NCBI RefSeq assembly: GCF_014203555.1
Contig: NZ_JACHJH010000001.1
Location: forward strand, 544,013 to 608,012
Reading direction: 5' to 3'
DNA length: 64,000 nt
Source of the DNA: Streptomyces olivoverticillatus
Lineage (GTDB): Bacteria > Actinomycetota > Actinomycetes > Streptomycetales > Streptomycetaceae
Under the pieces are notes generated by a model. The model did no database searches, had not been told where the DNA came from, and worked only from the letters and a program-made list of their open reading frames with translations. Made by a program: the position numbers and the translations under genes. Shown here piece by piece: positions 20,185 through 28,744 of this stretch (positions are counted from its first letter, which is position 1; each line of letters begins with the position of its first letter).

Positions 20185-21129
20185 TCAGCGCAGCTTGGGG
20201 TCGAGGGCGTCGCGCACCGCGTCGCCGAGCAGGATGAACGCCAGCACGGTCAGGCTCAGGAAGGTGGCCGGGACGAGCAGGACGTGCGGGGCGTCGCGCA
20301 GGGTGGTCTGCGCCGCCGAGATGTCCACGCCCCAGGAGATCACCGGGTCCTGGAGGCCGATGCCCAGGTAGGACAGGGTGGCCTCGGTGGAGATGTAGCC
20401 GCCGAGCGCGATGGTGGAGACGACGATCACCGGGCCGATGGCGTTCGGCAGGATGTGCCGGAAGAGGATGCGGCCGGTGCCCGCACCGAGCGCCCGCGCC
20501 GCGGTCACGAAGTCCGCCTGCTTCTGGGTGATGACCGCACCGCGCATGACGCGCGCGATCTGCATCCAGCCGAACACGGTCAGGCCGAGCACCACCGTCC
20601 ACACGGTGCGGTGGGCGAACGCCTGGAGCATCACCAGGGCACCGAGCAGCAGCGGGATGCCGAAGAAGATGTCGGTGATGCGCGACAGGAGGGCGTCGAG
20701 CCATCCGCCGAAGTAGCCGGCGAGCATGCCGAAGAAGCCGCCGATGACCGTCACCGCGAGGGTCACGCAGACGCCGACGATGATCGAGGCACGGGCGCCG
20801 TAGACCGTACGGGCGTACACGCTCTGGCCCTGGCCGTTGTAGCCGAACCAGTCGTCCTGGAAGACGTGCGACCACGACGGCGGGGCGAGGTAGTGCCCCC
20901 GCAGGTCCGCGTGGCGCGGGTCGCCGCTGGTGAACAGCGACGGGGCGATCGCCATGAGGATGAACAGCACCAGCAGCACTGCGGATATCCAGAACAGCGG
21001 ACTGGCGCGCAGCTCGCGCCAGGCGTCCTGACCGAGGCTGCGTGCCTTGTTCTGGCCGCTGTTGGGCTGGGCCGGGGCTGCCGCCTCCGGCGCCGGGTTG
21101 GCCTCGGGGGCCAGCGTCTTCTCAGGCAT
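20185..21129 (-). CDS. Oligopeptide ABC transporter permease, operon C (OppC type)
   Basis: A 314-residue permease. I use ATG 21129 (MPEKTLAPEANPAPEAAAPA), which reproduces the 8-base overlap with OppB seen in operon B; an in-frame start nine codons earlier would lie deeper in OppB. An Ala/Pro-rich soluble tail of about 45 residues precedes about six transmembrane segments. The EAA-type loop is VTAARALGAGTGRILFRHIL. The end (LGDAVRDALDPKLR) is the same as in operon B OppC. Confidence 0.86.
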   Translation of the reverse strand: MPEKTLAPEANPAPEAAAPAQPNSGQNKARSLGQDAWRELRASPLFWISAVLLVLFILMAIAPSLFTSGDPRHADLRGHYLAPPSWSHVFQDDWFGYNGQGQSVYARTVYGARASIIVGVCVTLAVTVIGGFFGMLAGYFGGWLDALLSRITDIFFGIPLLLGALVMLQAFAHRTVWTVVLGLTVFGWMQIARVMRGAVITQKQADFVTAARALGAGTGRILFRHILPNAIGPVIVVSTIALGGYISTEATLSYLGIGLQDPVISWGVDISAAQTTLRDAPHVLLVPATFLSLTVLAFILLGDAVRDALDPKLR

Positions 21130-22048
21130 AGCGGATCCTCGGGTCCAGGACGGCATACAGGAGGTCGACGACCAGGCTGCTCACGAGGTAGACGAGAACG
21201 AGCACGGTCACGATGCCGACCACGGTCGGGCCTTCACTGGTCTGAATCGACTTGAAGAGCGTGTTGCCCACGCCCTGGACGTTGAAGATGCCCTCGGTGA
21301 CGATCGCGCCACCCATCAGCATGCCCAGGTCGGTGCCGAGGAAGGTGACGACGGGGATCAGGGAGTTGCGCATCAGGTGCACGCCGAGCACCCGGCGGCG
21401 CGGCAGGCCCTTGGCCACGGCCGTACGCATGAAGTCGGCCCGCAGGTTCTCCACGACGGTGGTCCGCGTCAGTCGCGTGACGTACGCGAGGGACAGCGCG
21501 GCGAGCACCATCGCCGGGACGAACAACTGCCCGACGTTCATGGAGTCCTGGACCGTCGGCGTGATGAGTTTCCACTTCATGCCCAGGGTGAACTGGGTCA
21601 GGAAGCCGATCACGAAGACGGGGATCGAGACCACGACCAGGGTGAGGATGAGCACGAGCTGGTCGACCAGCTTGCCCCGCTTGAGGCCGGTGAGCATGCC
21701 GAGGGAGACGCCCAGGACCACCTCGATGGCGAACGAGAGGAGCGCCAGCCGGATCGTCACCGGGAAGGCGTCGGACATCAGGTCGGCGACCGGGCGGCCG
21801 GTGAAGCTCTGTCCGAAGTCGCCCTTGAACAGGCCGGTCAGGTAGTCCCAGTACTGGGTGAGCAGCGGCTTGTCCAGACCGTACTGGTGGCGCAGTCTCG
21901 CGACCGTGGCGGGATCGGCCGCCTTGGACCCGAAGAGCGCCTTGATGGGGTCGCCAGGAAGCGAATACACCATCAGGAAAATGAGCAAAGTGGTCCCGAT
22001 GAAGACCGGGATCATCTGGAGCAGTCGCCGCGCGACAAAACGCCCCAT
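21122..22048 (-). CDS. Oligopeptide ABC transporter permease, operon C (OppB type)
   Basis: A 308-residue permease, MGRFVARRLLQMIPVFIGTT, with about six transmembrane segments and the EAA-like loop RTAVAKGLPRRRVLGVHLMR. ATG 22048 follows GGAGGAA with a 4-base spacer, preferred over an upstream in-frame start at 22090. An 87-base spacer with a hairpin separates it from the binding-protein gene. Confidence 0.87.
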   Translation of the reverse strand: MGRFVARRLLQMIPVFIGTTLLIFLMVYSLPGDPIKALFGSKAADPATVARLRHQYGLDKPLLTQYWDYLTGLFKGDFGQSFTGRPVADLMSDAFPVTIRLALLSFAIEVVLGVSLGMLTGLKRGKLVDQLVLILTLVVVSIPVFVIGFLTQFTLGMKWKLITPTVQDSMNVGQLFVPAMVLAALSLAYVTRLTRTTVVENLRADFMRTAVAKGLPRRRVLGVHLMRNSLIPVVTFLGTDLGMLMGGAIVTEGIFNVQGVGNTLFKSIQTSEGPTVVGIVTVLVLVYLVSSLVVDLLYAVLDPRIRYA

Positions 22049-22073
22049 GGTGTTCCTCCGTTCGCCGACGGGA

Positions 22074-22111
22074 CCCAGCGACCGCCTCACACGGGCGAGG
22101 CGGTCACTGGG
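22074..22111 (-). terminator. Intra-operon hairpin after the operon C binding-protein gene
   Basis: CCCAG-c-GACCGCCTC (22074-22088) pairs with GAGGCGGTC-a-CTGGG (22097-22111), a 14-bp stem with one mismatch. It lies between the binding protein and OppB and probably limits readthrough. Confidence 0.6.
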
Positions 22112-22135
22112 CCTGCGTCACTGCAAGCTTCCCGA

Positions 22136-23761
22136 TTACTTCTTGACCTCGACGTCGGTCCAGATGGCCTGGCGGAAGGTGTCGAACTTCACGTTCTGCA
22201 CCTTCTTGGAGTAGCCGGCCTTGGTGTGGTCGAAGAAGAGCGGGATGGAGGGCATCTGCTCGCCGAGCTTGGACTCGACCTGGTGGTAGAGCTTGTTGGC
22301 CTCTTCGATGGTCTTGGCCTCGTCGGCCTGCTTCATCAGGTCGTCCAGACCCTTGTCGCTGAAGGCCATGTCATTGGCGCCCGCGCCCGTGCGGTACTGC
22401 TCGGAGATGAAGTTGGAGATGTTCGGGAAGTCCTGGACCCAGGCCATCCGGAACGCGCTCTTCATCTTCTTGTCGGTGATCTCCGAACGCACCTGCTGGA
22501 ACGTGGGCTCCGGCTGACCGACACACTCGACACCGGTGTTCTGCCGGATGTCGTTGCAGACCGCGTCCACCCACTCCTTGTGGCCGCCGTCGGCGTTGTA
22601 GGTGATGGTCATCTTGTTGCCGGGGACGCCGCCGCCGTCCTTGATGAGCTGCTTGGCCTTGGCCGGGTCGAACTTGCAGAACTCACCGCAGGAGTTGGGC
22701 TGGTAGCCCTCGACGACCTTCGGGGTCCAGCCGTCGGCCGCGTCCTTCGAGCCCTTCAGCGCGGTCTTGGCGATGGTCTCGCGGTCGATCGCCATGGACA
22801 GACCCTGGCGGACCTTGGCCTTCTCCGGCTTGGCCCACTCGGAGTCGTACAGCGGGAAGGCGATGTTGGTGTTGCCGCCGTACATCTGGTCGACGGCCCG
22901 GCTGCCCAGGTCGTTCTTGTACTGGCTCATCATGGAGGTCGGAACCTGGAACATGACGTCGAGCTTGTCGGAGACGAGGTCGTTGTAGGCCGCGTCGTCC
23001 TTGTTGTAGAACTTGAAGTCGATGCCGCCGTTCTTGGGCTTGTCCTCGCCCTTGTAGTCGGCGTACTTCTTGACCTTGAACTCGACCTTGTGCTCCCAGT
23101 TCCCGTCCTGCTGGTACGGGCCGTTGCCGATCGGGTGCTCGCCGAACGCCTTGGTGTCCTTGAAGAACGCCTTGGGCATCGGGAAGAAGGCGTCGTAGAA
23201 GAGGCGCTCCTTGAAGGAGGAGACCGGGTGCGACAACTCGATGGTGAACTCGTTGTCGTTGACGATCTTCAGGCCGTCGAGCTTGTCGGCCTTGGGGTCG
23301 CCCTTCTCCGGGTGGACGTCCTCGAAGCCCTTGATGTCGGCGAACCAAGAGGCGTTCAGCTGGGCGTTCTTGCCGTTGGCGGCCCAGTTCCAAGCGTCCA
23401 CGAAGGAGGCGGCGTTGACCTGCTCGCCGTTGTGGAAGGTCCAGCCCTTCTTGAGCTTGACCGTGAACACCTTGTTGTCGGGGCTCTCGACGCTCTCCGC
23501 GACCTGGTTGCGCAGCTTGCCGTTGGCGTCGTAGTCGACCAGACCGCGGAAGAGGTTGGCCAGGATGTAGTGGCCACCGGTCTCGTTGGTGTTGGTCGGG
23601 ATCAGCGGGTTCTGCGGCTCGGTGTCGTAGTAGGTGTAGGTGCCGTCGGGGTTGACGGCCGCCTTGTCCCCACTGTCACTTCCGCCACCGCCGCAGGCGG
23701 TAGCGGTCATTGCCACTGTTATCGCACCCACGACCCAGACAGCACTCTTGGCACCGCGCAT
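22136..23761 (-). CDS. Oligopeptide-binding lipoprotein, operon C (SBP_bac_5)
   Basis: A 541-residue binding lipoprotein with a signal peptide (MRGAKSAVWVVGAITVAMTA) ending at TAC, Cys23 the likely lipid-modified residue, then a Gly/Ser-rich linker. GAGGAGG precedes ATG 23761. It shares QNPLIPTNTNETGG with the operon B protein. Lys/Asp content is high and AAG codons dominate, a sign of strong codon optimisation and probably high expression. Paired Cys (NSCGEFCKF; AVCNDI..VECVG) suggest disulphides. First gene of operon C, behind an unusually long leader. Confidence 0.88.
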   Translation of the reverse strand: MRGAKSAVWVVGAITVAMTATACGGGGSDSGDKAAVNPDGTYTYYDTEPQNPLIPTNTNETGGHYILANLFRGLVDYDANGKLRNQVAESVESPDNKVFTVKLKKGWTFHNGEQVNAASFVDAWNWAANGKNAQLNASWFADIKGFEDVHPEKGDPKADKLDGLKIVNDNEFTIELSHPVSSFKERLFYDAFFPMPKAFFKDTKAFGEHPIGNGPYQQDGNWEHKVEFKVKKYADYKGEDKPKNGGIDFKFYNKDDAAYNDLVSDKLDVMFQVPTSMMSQYKNDLGSRAVDQMYGGNTNIAFPLYDSEWAKPEKAKVRQGLSMAIDRETIAKTALKGSKDAADGWTPKVVEGYQPNSCGEFCKFDPAKAKQLIKDGGGVPGNKMTITYNADGGHKEWVDAVCNDIRQNTGVECVGQPEPTFQQVRSEITDKKMKSAFRMAWVQDFPNISNFISEQYRTGAGANDMAFSDKGLDDLMKQADEAKTIEEANKLYHQVESKLGEQMPSIPLFFDHTKAGYSKKVQNVKFDTFRQAIWTDVEVKK

Positions 23762-24086
23762 GAGCTTGCCTCCTCAGGAGTCCACATGTCTACAAGAGAG
23801 GCGCCGGTCCCACGCTGACACCCCTGACAGCGGAGACGAAACCGGCACCTTCAGTGTGCTCGTGAGTCGGCGCTCCCCACAGCGCGTGACCCATTGACCC
23901 GAGCTCAGTGAACCCAACTATTAAGTAACAGCGCCCTTTAAACCACACTTATAGGGTCTCGCTTTGGTCACATCGATCATTGCGATCCGTTCGAAATGCG
24001 GACAAAGACAGCACAGACAGACAGCTACGAAACGGACTGTTAACACGACATCCGGACCCTGATGGCCGATTTTCGGACAGAAACGC
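23762..24086 (-). other. Long, relatively AT-rich non-coding region upstream of operon C
   Basis: No gene is credible here. The minus strand offers AT-rich candidate -10 sites, such as TATAAG in CCCTATAAGTGTGG (about 23944-23957) and TTAATAGT near 23920. An ACAGACAGACAG-type run lies near 24015. The operon C promoter and any long 5' leader must lie in this stretch; I see no known riboswitch fold. Confidence 0.5.
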
Positions 24087-24123
24087 AAGAGGCCCGGCAT
24101 CGTCACCGATGCCGGGCCCTCTT
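24087..24123 (-). terminator. Terminator of typA
   Basis: AAGAGGCCCGGCATCG (24087-24102) pairs with 24107-24123 around TCAC with one bulged base. On the minus strand it is followed by a GCGTTTCTG stretch, 23 bases past the typA stop. Confidence 0.8.
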
Positions 24124-24145
24124 GACTAACTGTCAGCTATAGCCG

Positions 24146-26053
24146 TCAGCCGTGCTTCGCGCGCGAAGCGGAGCGGCCGCGCTCCTTCTGGTCCAGGACG
24201 ACCTTGCGGATGCGGACGGCCTCCGGGGTCACCTCGACGCACTCGTCGTCGCGGCAGAACTCCAGGGACTGCTCCAGCGACAGCTTGCGCGGCGGGACGA
24301 TCGCCTCGAAGGAGTCGGCGGAGGAGGAGCGCATGTTGGTGAGCTTCTTCTCCTTGGTGATGTTGACGTCCATGTCGTCGGCGCGCGAGTTCTCGCCGAC
24401 GATCATGCCCTCGTACACCTCGGTGCCCGGGTCGGTGAAGAGCACGCCGCGCTCCTGGAGGTTCGTCATCGCGAAGGCGGTGACGGCACCGGAGCGGTCG
24501 GCGACCAGCGAGCCGTTGTTACGGGTCTTGAGCTCGCCGAACCACGGCTCGTGGCCCTCGTGGATGGAGTGGGCGATACCGGTGCCGCGGGTGTTCGTCA
24601 GGAACTCCGTGCGGAAGCCGATCAGACCGCGGGACGGGACGACGAACTCCATGCGGACCCAGCCGGAGCCGTGGTTGGACATGTTGTCCATGCGGCCCTT
24701 GCGGGTGCCCATGAGCTGCGTGACCGCGCCCATGTGCTCCTCGGGCACGTCGACCGTCAGGCGCTCGACCGGCTCGTAGGTCTTGCCGTCGACCTGCTTG
24801 GTGACGACCTGCGGCTTGCCGATGGTCATCTCGAAGCCCTCGCGGCGCATCTGCTCGACCAGGATGGCCAGCGCCAGCTCACCGCGGCCCTGCACCTCCC
24901 AGGCGTCGGGGCGCTCGGTGTCCAGGACGCGCAGCGAGACGTTACCGACCAGCTCGCGGTCCAGACGGTCCTTGACCTGGCGGGCGGTGACCTTGCGGTC
25001 CTTGACCGCGGACTTGGCGTCCGCGCCCTTGCCGGTGCCGCCACGGCCGACCAGCGGCGAGGTGTTGGTGCCGATGGTCATGGAGATCGCCGGCTCGTCG
25101 ACCGTGATCAGGGGCAGCGCGACCGGGTTCTCCGGGTCGGCCAGGGTCTCGCCGATCATGATGTCGGGGATACCGGCGACGGCGCAGATGTCACCCGGGC
25201 CGGCCATCTCGGCGGGCTTGCGGGTGAGGGCCTCGGTCATCATCAGCTCGGTGATGCGGACGTTGGAGATCGTGCCGTCACGCTTGATCCACGCGACGGT
25301 CTGGCCCTTGCGCAGCTCGCCCTGCTCGACGCGGAGCAGCGCGATGCGGCCGAGGAAGTTGTCGGCGTCGAGGTTGGTGACGTGCGCCTGGAGCGGCGCC
25401 TCCTCCTCGAACGTCGGGGCCGGGACGTGCTCCAGGATGGTGGAGAAGAACGGCTCCAGGTTGGTGCTGTCCGCGGGGACGGTGCCGTCCTCCGGCTTGG
25501 TCAGCGAGGCGACGCCGTCACGGCCGCAGGCGTAGACGATCGGGAACTCGATCTGGTCCTCGTCGGCGTCCAGGTCGAGGAAGAGGTCGTACGTCTCGTT
25601 GACGACCTCGTCGATGCGGGAGTCCGGACGGTCCGTCTTGTTGATGCACAGGATGACCGGCATCCGCTTGGCGAGCGCCTTGCGCAGCACGAAGCGGGTC
25701 TGCGGCAGCGGGCCCTCGGAGGCGTCGACGAGCAGCACGACCGCGTCCACCATCGACAGACCGCGCTCGACCTCGCCACCGAAGTCGGCGTGGCCGGGGG
25801 TGTCGATGATGTTGATCGTGATCGGGTCCCCGCCGTCCTTGGGGTGGTACTTCACCGCCGTGTTCTTGGCGAGGATCGTGATGCCCTTCTCACGCTCCAG
25901 GTCGTTCGAGTCCATGACGCGGTCGTCGACGGACTCGAGCTGGTGCGCGGCGAAGGCGCCGGCCTGCTTGAGCATGGCGTCGACGATGGTCGTCTTGCCG
26001 TGGTCGACGTGGGCGACGATGGCGACGTTACGAATGTCGTGGCGCGTGGGCAT
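24146..26053 (-). CDS. typA: Translational GTPase TypA/BipA
   Basis: A 635-residue ribosome-associated GTPase of the EF-G superfamily. G1 is AHVDHGKTT (residues 14-22), the Thr of G2 lies in EKGITILAKNT, G3 is DTPGH and G4 NKTD, followed by EF-G domains II, III and V and the TypA-specific C-terminus ending in basic residues. ATG 26053 follows GGGAGAA at an 11-base distance; longer frames upstream are antisense artefacts. It acts in ribosome assembly and stress adaptation. It lies upstream of operon C in the same direction but with its own terminator. Confidence 0.95.
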   Translation of the reverse strand: MPTRHDIRNVAIVAHVDHGKTTIVDAMLKQAGAFAAHQLESVDDRVMDSNDLEREKGITILAKNTAVKYHPKDGGDPITINIIDTPGHADFGGEVERGLSMVDAVVLLVDASEGPLPQTRFVLRKALAKRMPVILCINKTDRPDSRIDEVVNETYDLFLDLDADEDQIEFPIVYACGRDGVASLTKPEDGTVPADSTNLEPFFSTILEHVPAPTFEEEAPLQAHVTNLDADNFLGRIALLRVEQGELRKGQTVAWIKRDGTISNVRITELMMTEALTRKPAEMAGPGDICAVAGIPDIMIGETLADPENPVALPLITVDEPAISMTIGTNTSPLVGRGGTGKGADAKSAVKDRKVTARQVKDRLDRELVGNVSLRVLDTERPDAWEVQGRGELALAILVEQMRREGFEMTIGKPQVVTKQVDGKTYEPVERLTVDVPEEHMGAVTQLMGTRKGRMDNMSNHGSGWVRMEFVVPSRGLIGFRTEFLTNTRGTGIAHSIHEGHEPWFGELKTRNNGSLVADRSGAVTAFAMTNLQERGVLFTDPGTEVYEGMIVGENSRADDMDVNITKEKKLTNMRSSSADSFEAIVPPRKLSLEQSLEFCRDDECVEVTPEAVRIRKVVLDQKERGRSASRAKHG

Positions 26054-26220
26054 ACTTGCGGCGCTTCTCCCGGAATCGTGGATGGCGGCGCGTACGGTCC
26101 GGCACGCGCGCCCGCCGGGCAGATCACGCCGCGGCCTCTTCCATGGTACGGGGCCGACGCGGCTTTGGCCTTCCAGGGCTGTTCGAATGGGCTGTGACCT
26201 GTGCTTTTGCCAGGTGAGAA

Positions 26221-28122
26221 CTAGCGCAGGAAGCCGATGTCCTGGTATCGGGGAGCGCCGAGCCCAAAGGCTCCGGCGTTGACGACGTTCTTGCGGGCCG
26301 CCACCAGCTGCGGGCGCTGGTAGAGCGGGATGGAGCCGGCGGCCGCCCAGATCCGGGCGTCGGCGCGGGCGACCAGATCCCGGGAGGCGTCGGTGTCCAG
26401 CTCGGTGGAGGCCTGGTCGAAGAGCCTGTCGATCTGGTCGGTGCCGACCCGGCTGTAGTTCTGCTCGACGACCAGCGAGCCGTCCGCCGCGGGCTGCGGC
26501 TTGGCGAAGATCGGGCGGGCGTCGGTGGCCGGGTAGGCGGTGGTCGGCCAGGAGTAGAGGGCGAGGTCGAAGTCGCCGGAGGCGATGTGGTCCTTGAAGA
26601 AGGCCGCGTCGTCGACCTTGGTGATCTCGGTGCGGACGCCGATGGCCTCCAGCTGGTGGGCGATCCGGTCGCCGACGGCCCGCAGCGGCTCGGCCCCGGC
26701 CCCCTTCGGCAGCACGAAGCGGAGCGTCAGCTTCTTGCCGTCCTTGAAGCGGGGCGGTACGGCCGCCGCGGCGGACTTGCCGCCCCCGGAATCCCGGGCT
26801 CCGCGGCCCTTCTCCTCCGGCTTCTCGTCGGCCTTGTGTCCGGCGTGCGCCGCCTCCGCCTTCTTCTGCGGGGCCGCGCCGCGCCCCTCCTTCCAGCCCG
26901 CGTCGGCGAGCAGGGCCTGGGCGGCGTGGGGGTCCAGGGAGCCGATGGCGTCGCTGTTGTCCTCGTAGCCCTGCTGGCCCGCCACCAGCACATGGCTGCC
27001 CATCGGGTCGGCGGGCAGGCCGAGCGGCTTGAGGACGTAGCCGGCCAGGTCCTTGCGGTCGACGGCGCGGGCGATCGCGCGCCGCACGCGCTCGTCGGTG
27101 AGCGGGCCGGAGGCGCCGTTGAGCGCCAGCTGGGTGTAGGCGGGCTCCAGGGACTTGCGGACGACCAGGCCGCGCAGGGCCGCGTCCGCCGCCGCGGCGG
27201 CCCGCCGCCGGGCCGCGCCGCCCTTGTCGCCCTTCTCCTTCTGCGGCCGGCCCGCACGGTCGATGCGCTCGGCCGCGGCCGCCGTGATCTCGCCCAGGTC
27301 GGCCTTGCCGGCCGCCAGGGCGTCGAGGCGCCGCTCGCGCGGCACCGCGCTCAGCACGAGCTTGTCCAGCTTGGCCCGGTCGCCCCACCAGCGCGGATTG
27401 CGCACCAGCGTCAGCGTGTGCTCCGAGTCGTCGCGCGCCCCGACCTTGAACGGCCCGGCGGACAGCTTCAGCTCCTTGCGCGCGGAGTCGTTGAAGGCGC
27501 TGCCGCTGCCCATGACCGCCTGGGGGTAGAGCGGGGTGAAGAGCGAGGTCCAGTCCGCGTACGCCTTTGCGAACGTGACCTTGACCTCGTGGGCGTCCGC
27601 GCCGCGCTCGACCCGGTCGATGCGCTCGTAGCCCGCGTTGCGGGCCGTCCAGTACGAGCTGTCCTGGCCGCGCAGCGCCTTCCACTGGGCCTCGAAGTCG
27701 GTGGCAGTGATCGCGCTGCCGTCGCTCCAGACGGCGCCGGGGTTGAGCTTGTAGCGCACGACCTGGCGGGGCTCGCGCTGGATCACCTCGGCGGACAGCA
27801 GGTAGTCCGCGTCGCGCTGCGGACGGCCTTGCGCGTCGGGGGTGAACAGGGTGGGCAGCACCGCCTCGGCGACGCGCTGCGCACTGGCGTCCGCGTCGGC
27901 CTGGAAGGTGTTGAAGGTGGTGGGCAGCGCGTCCACGGCCCAGGTCAGGGTGCCCTTGTCGGCGACCTTGGCCCGGGGGGCCACCGCGATGTCCTGCGGG
28001 ACGGCCGCCGCCTCGGTGTCGTCGCCGCCGGCCGAGCAGCCGGCCAGGGCGGGCAGCGCGAGCACTCCCGCGGTGAGCAGAACGGCGGAGCGGTGCGTAC
28101 GGGACCGCGTGCGGATGGACAT
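26221..28122 (-). CDS. Orphan peptide-binding lipoprotein (SBP_bac_5) with charged low-complexity inserts
   Basis: A 633-residue family 5 solute-binding protein with the signal peptide MSIRTRSRTHRSAVLLTAGV onward and lipobox LAGC (Cys29). GGAGGT lies about seven bases before ATG 28122. No permease or ATPase genes accompany it, so it may feed one of the three nearby importers (inference). Two Lys/Glu/Ala-rich insertions interrupt the family fold: one near 27175-27255 (QKEKGDKGGAARRRAAAAAD) and one near 26767-26880 (ADEKPEEKGRGARD within). The protein ends ARYQDIGFLR-like. Confidence 0.85.
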   Translation of the reverse strand: MSIRTRSRTHRSAVLLTAGVLALPALAGCSAGGDDTEAAAVPQDIAVAPRAKVADKGTLTWAVDALPTTFNTFQADADASAQRVAEAVLPTLFTPDAQGRPQRDADYLLSAEVIQREPRQVVRYKLNPGAVWSDGSAITATDFEAQWKALRGQDSSYWTARNAGYERIDRVERGADAHEVKVTFAKAYADWTSLFTPLYPQAVMGSGSAFNDSARKELKLSAGPFKVGARDDSEHTLTLVRNPRWWGDRAKLDKLVLSAVPRERRLDALAAGKADLGEITAAAAERIDRAGRPQKEKGDKGGAARRRAAAAADAALRGLVVRKSLEPAYTQLALNGASGPLTDERVRRAIARAVDRKDLAGYVLKPLGLPADPMGSHVLVAGQQGYEDNSDAIGSLDPHAAQALLADAGWKEGRGAAPQKKAEAAHAGHKADEKPEEKGRGARDSGGGKSAAAAVPPRFKDGKKLTLRFVLPKGAGAEPLRAVGDRIAHQLEAIGVRTEITKVDDAAFFKDHIASGDFDLALYSWPTTAYPATDARPIFAKPQPAADGSLVVEQNYSRVGTDQIDRLFDQASTELDTDASRDLVARADARIWAAAGSIPLYQRPQLVAARKNVVNAGAFGLGAPRYQDIGFLR

Positions 28123-28404
28123 CGGTGCTACCTCCGCCGGACTGGGCCGGGATCGTTCACGGCGGCCACTGCGCCACCGGTCGCGTGTACTGCCGCCCAC
28201 TGAAGGCGACGCCCCCGGCGAAGACGTGCCGACACGGCGCCGCCGGGGTGCACGCCACCCGCCTGGCCGAACGATTTGGCGAATACACCCGCGCGAAGGC
28301 GCGCTCGCGCGGCTCTCTTCCCTCCGGGGGGTGTGACGCGCGACACTCTCAGTCGCATCATCGTCGCCACCCGCAACCGCCGACCGCGGAGGTGAGGGCA
28401 AGTC

Positions 28405-28689
28405 ATGACCTTGAACGATGAATTGACGGCCGTTCAACAGAGCCTGGACGGCCTGCTGCGCTCGCTCGACCGCCTGGAGCGGCGGCCGGCCGGCGAGGGC
28501 CTGGAGCTGCGGCGCGTGCGCACCGACGCGGGCCACCTGCGCGAGAGCATCGCCCTGCTGCGCGAGGCCCTCCCCCAGGACCGGCCGCGACCGGCGATGG
28601 TGCCGGTCCCCGATACCCCGTACGACGCCGCGCTATGGGCGGGCGCCGAGGACGAGGGGCTGGGGGCCTGCGACCGGCGCGCGCCCTGA
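28405..28689 (+). CDS. Hypothetical small helical protein (94 residues)
   Basis: The product MTLNDELTAVQQSLDGLLRS onward has heptad-like hydrophobics over residues 5-60 (LDGLLRSLDRLERR; DAGHLRESIALLREAL), suggesting a helical hairpin or coiled coil, then a Pro-rich tail. GGAGGTGAGG lies upstream of ATG 28405. It precedes the succinate dehydrogenase operon by 55 bases on the same strand and may share a transcript. I do not recognise the family. Confidence 0.65.
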   Translation: MTLNDELTAVQQSLDGLLRSLDRLERRPAGEGLELRRVRTDAGHLRESIALLREALPQDRPRPAMVPVPDTPYDAALWAGAEDEGLGACDRRAP

Positions 28690-28744
28690 GCGGGCCCGAA
28701 GAAGCGCGTCCGGCAAACCGACCCCACTCCTTCCGGAGTCCCCC

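Noticed and set aside
21047..23818. 923-codon plus-strand frame across operon C
   Set aside because: Antisense to three well-supported genes, with a composition typical of a shadow frame.
23921..24106. Possible 61-residue protein in the operon C leader
   Set aside because: Cys-rich, unlike Streptomyces codon usage, no ribosome site, and it overlaps the typA terminator.
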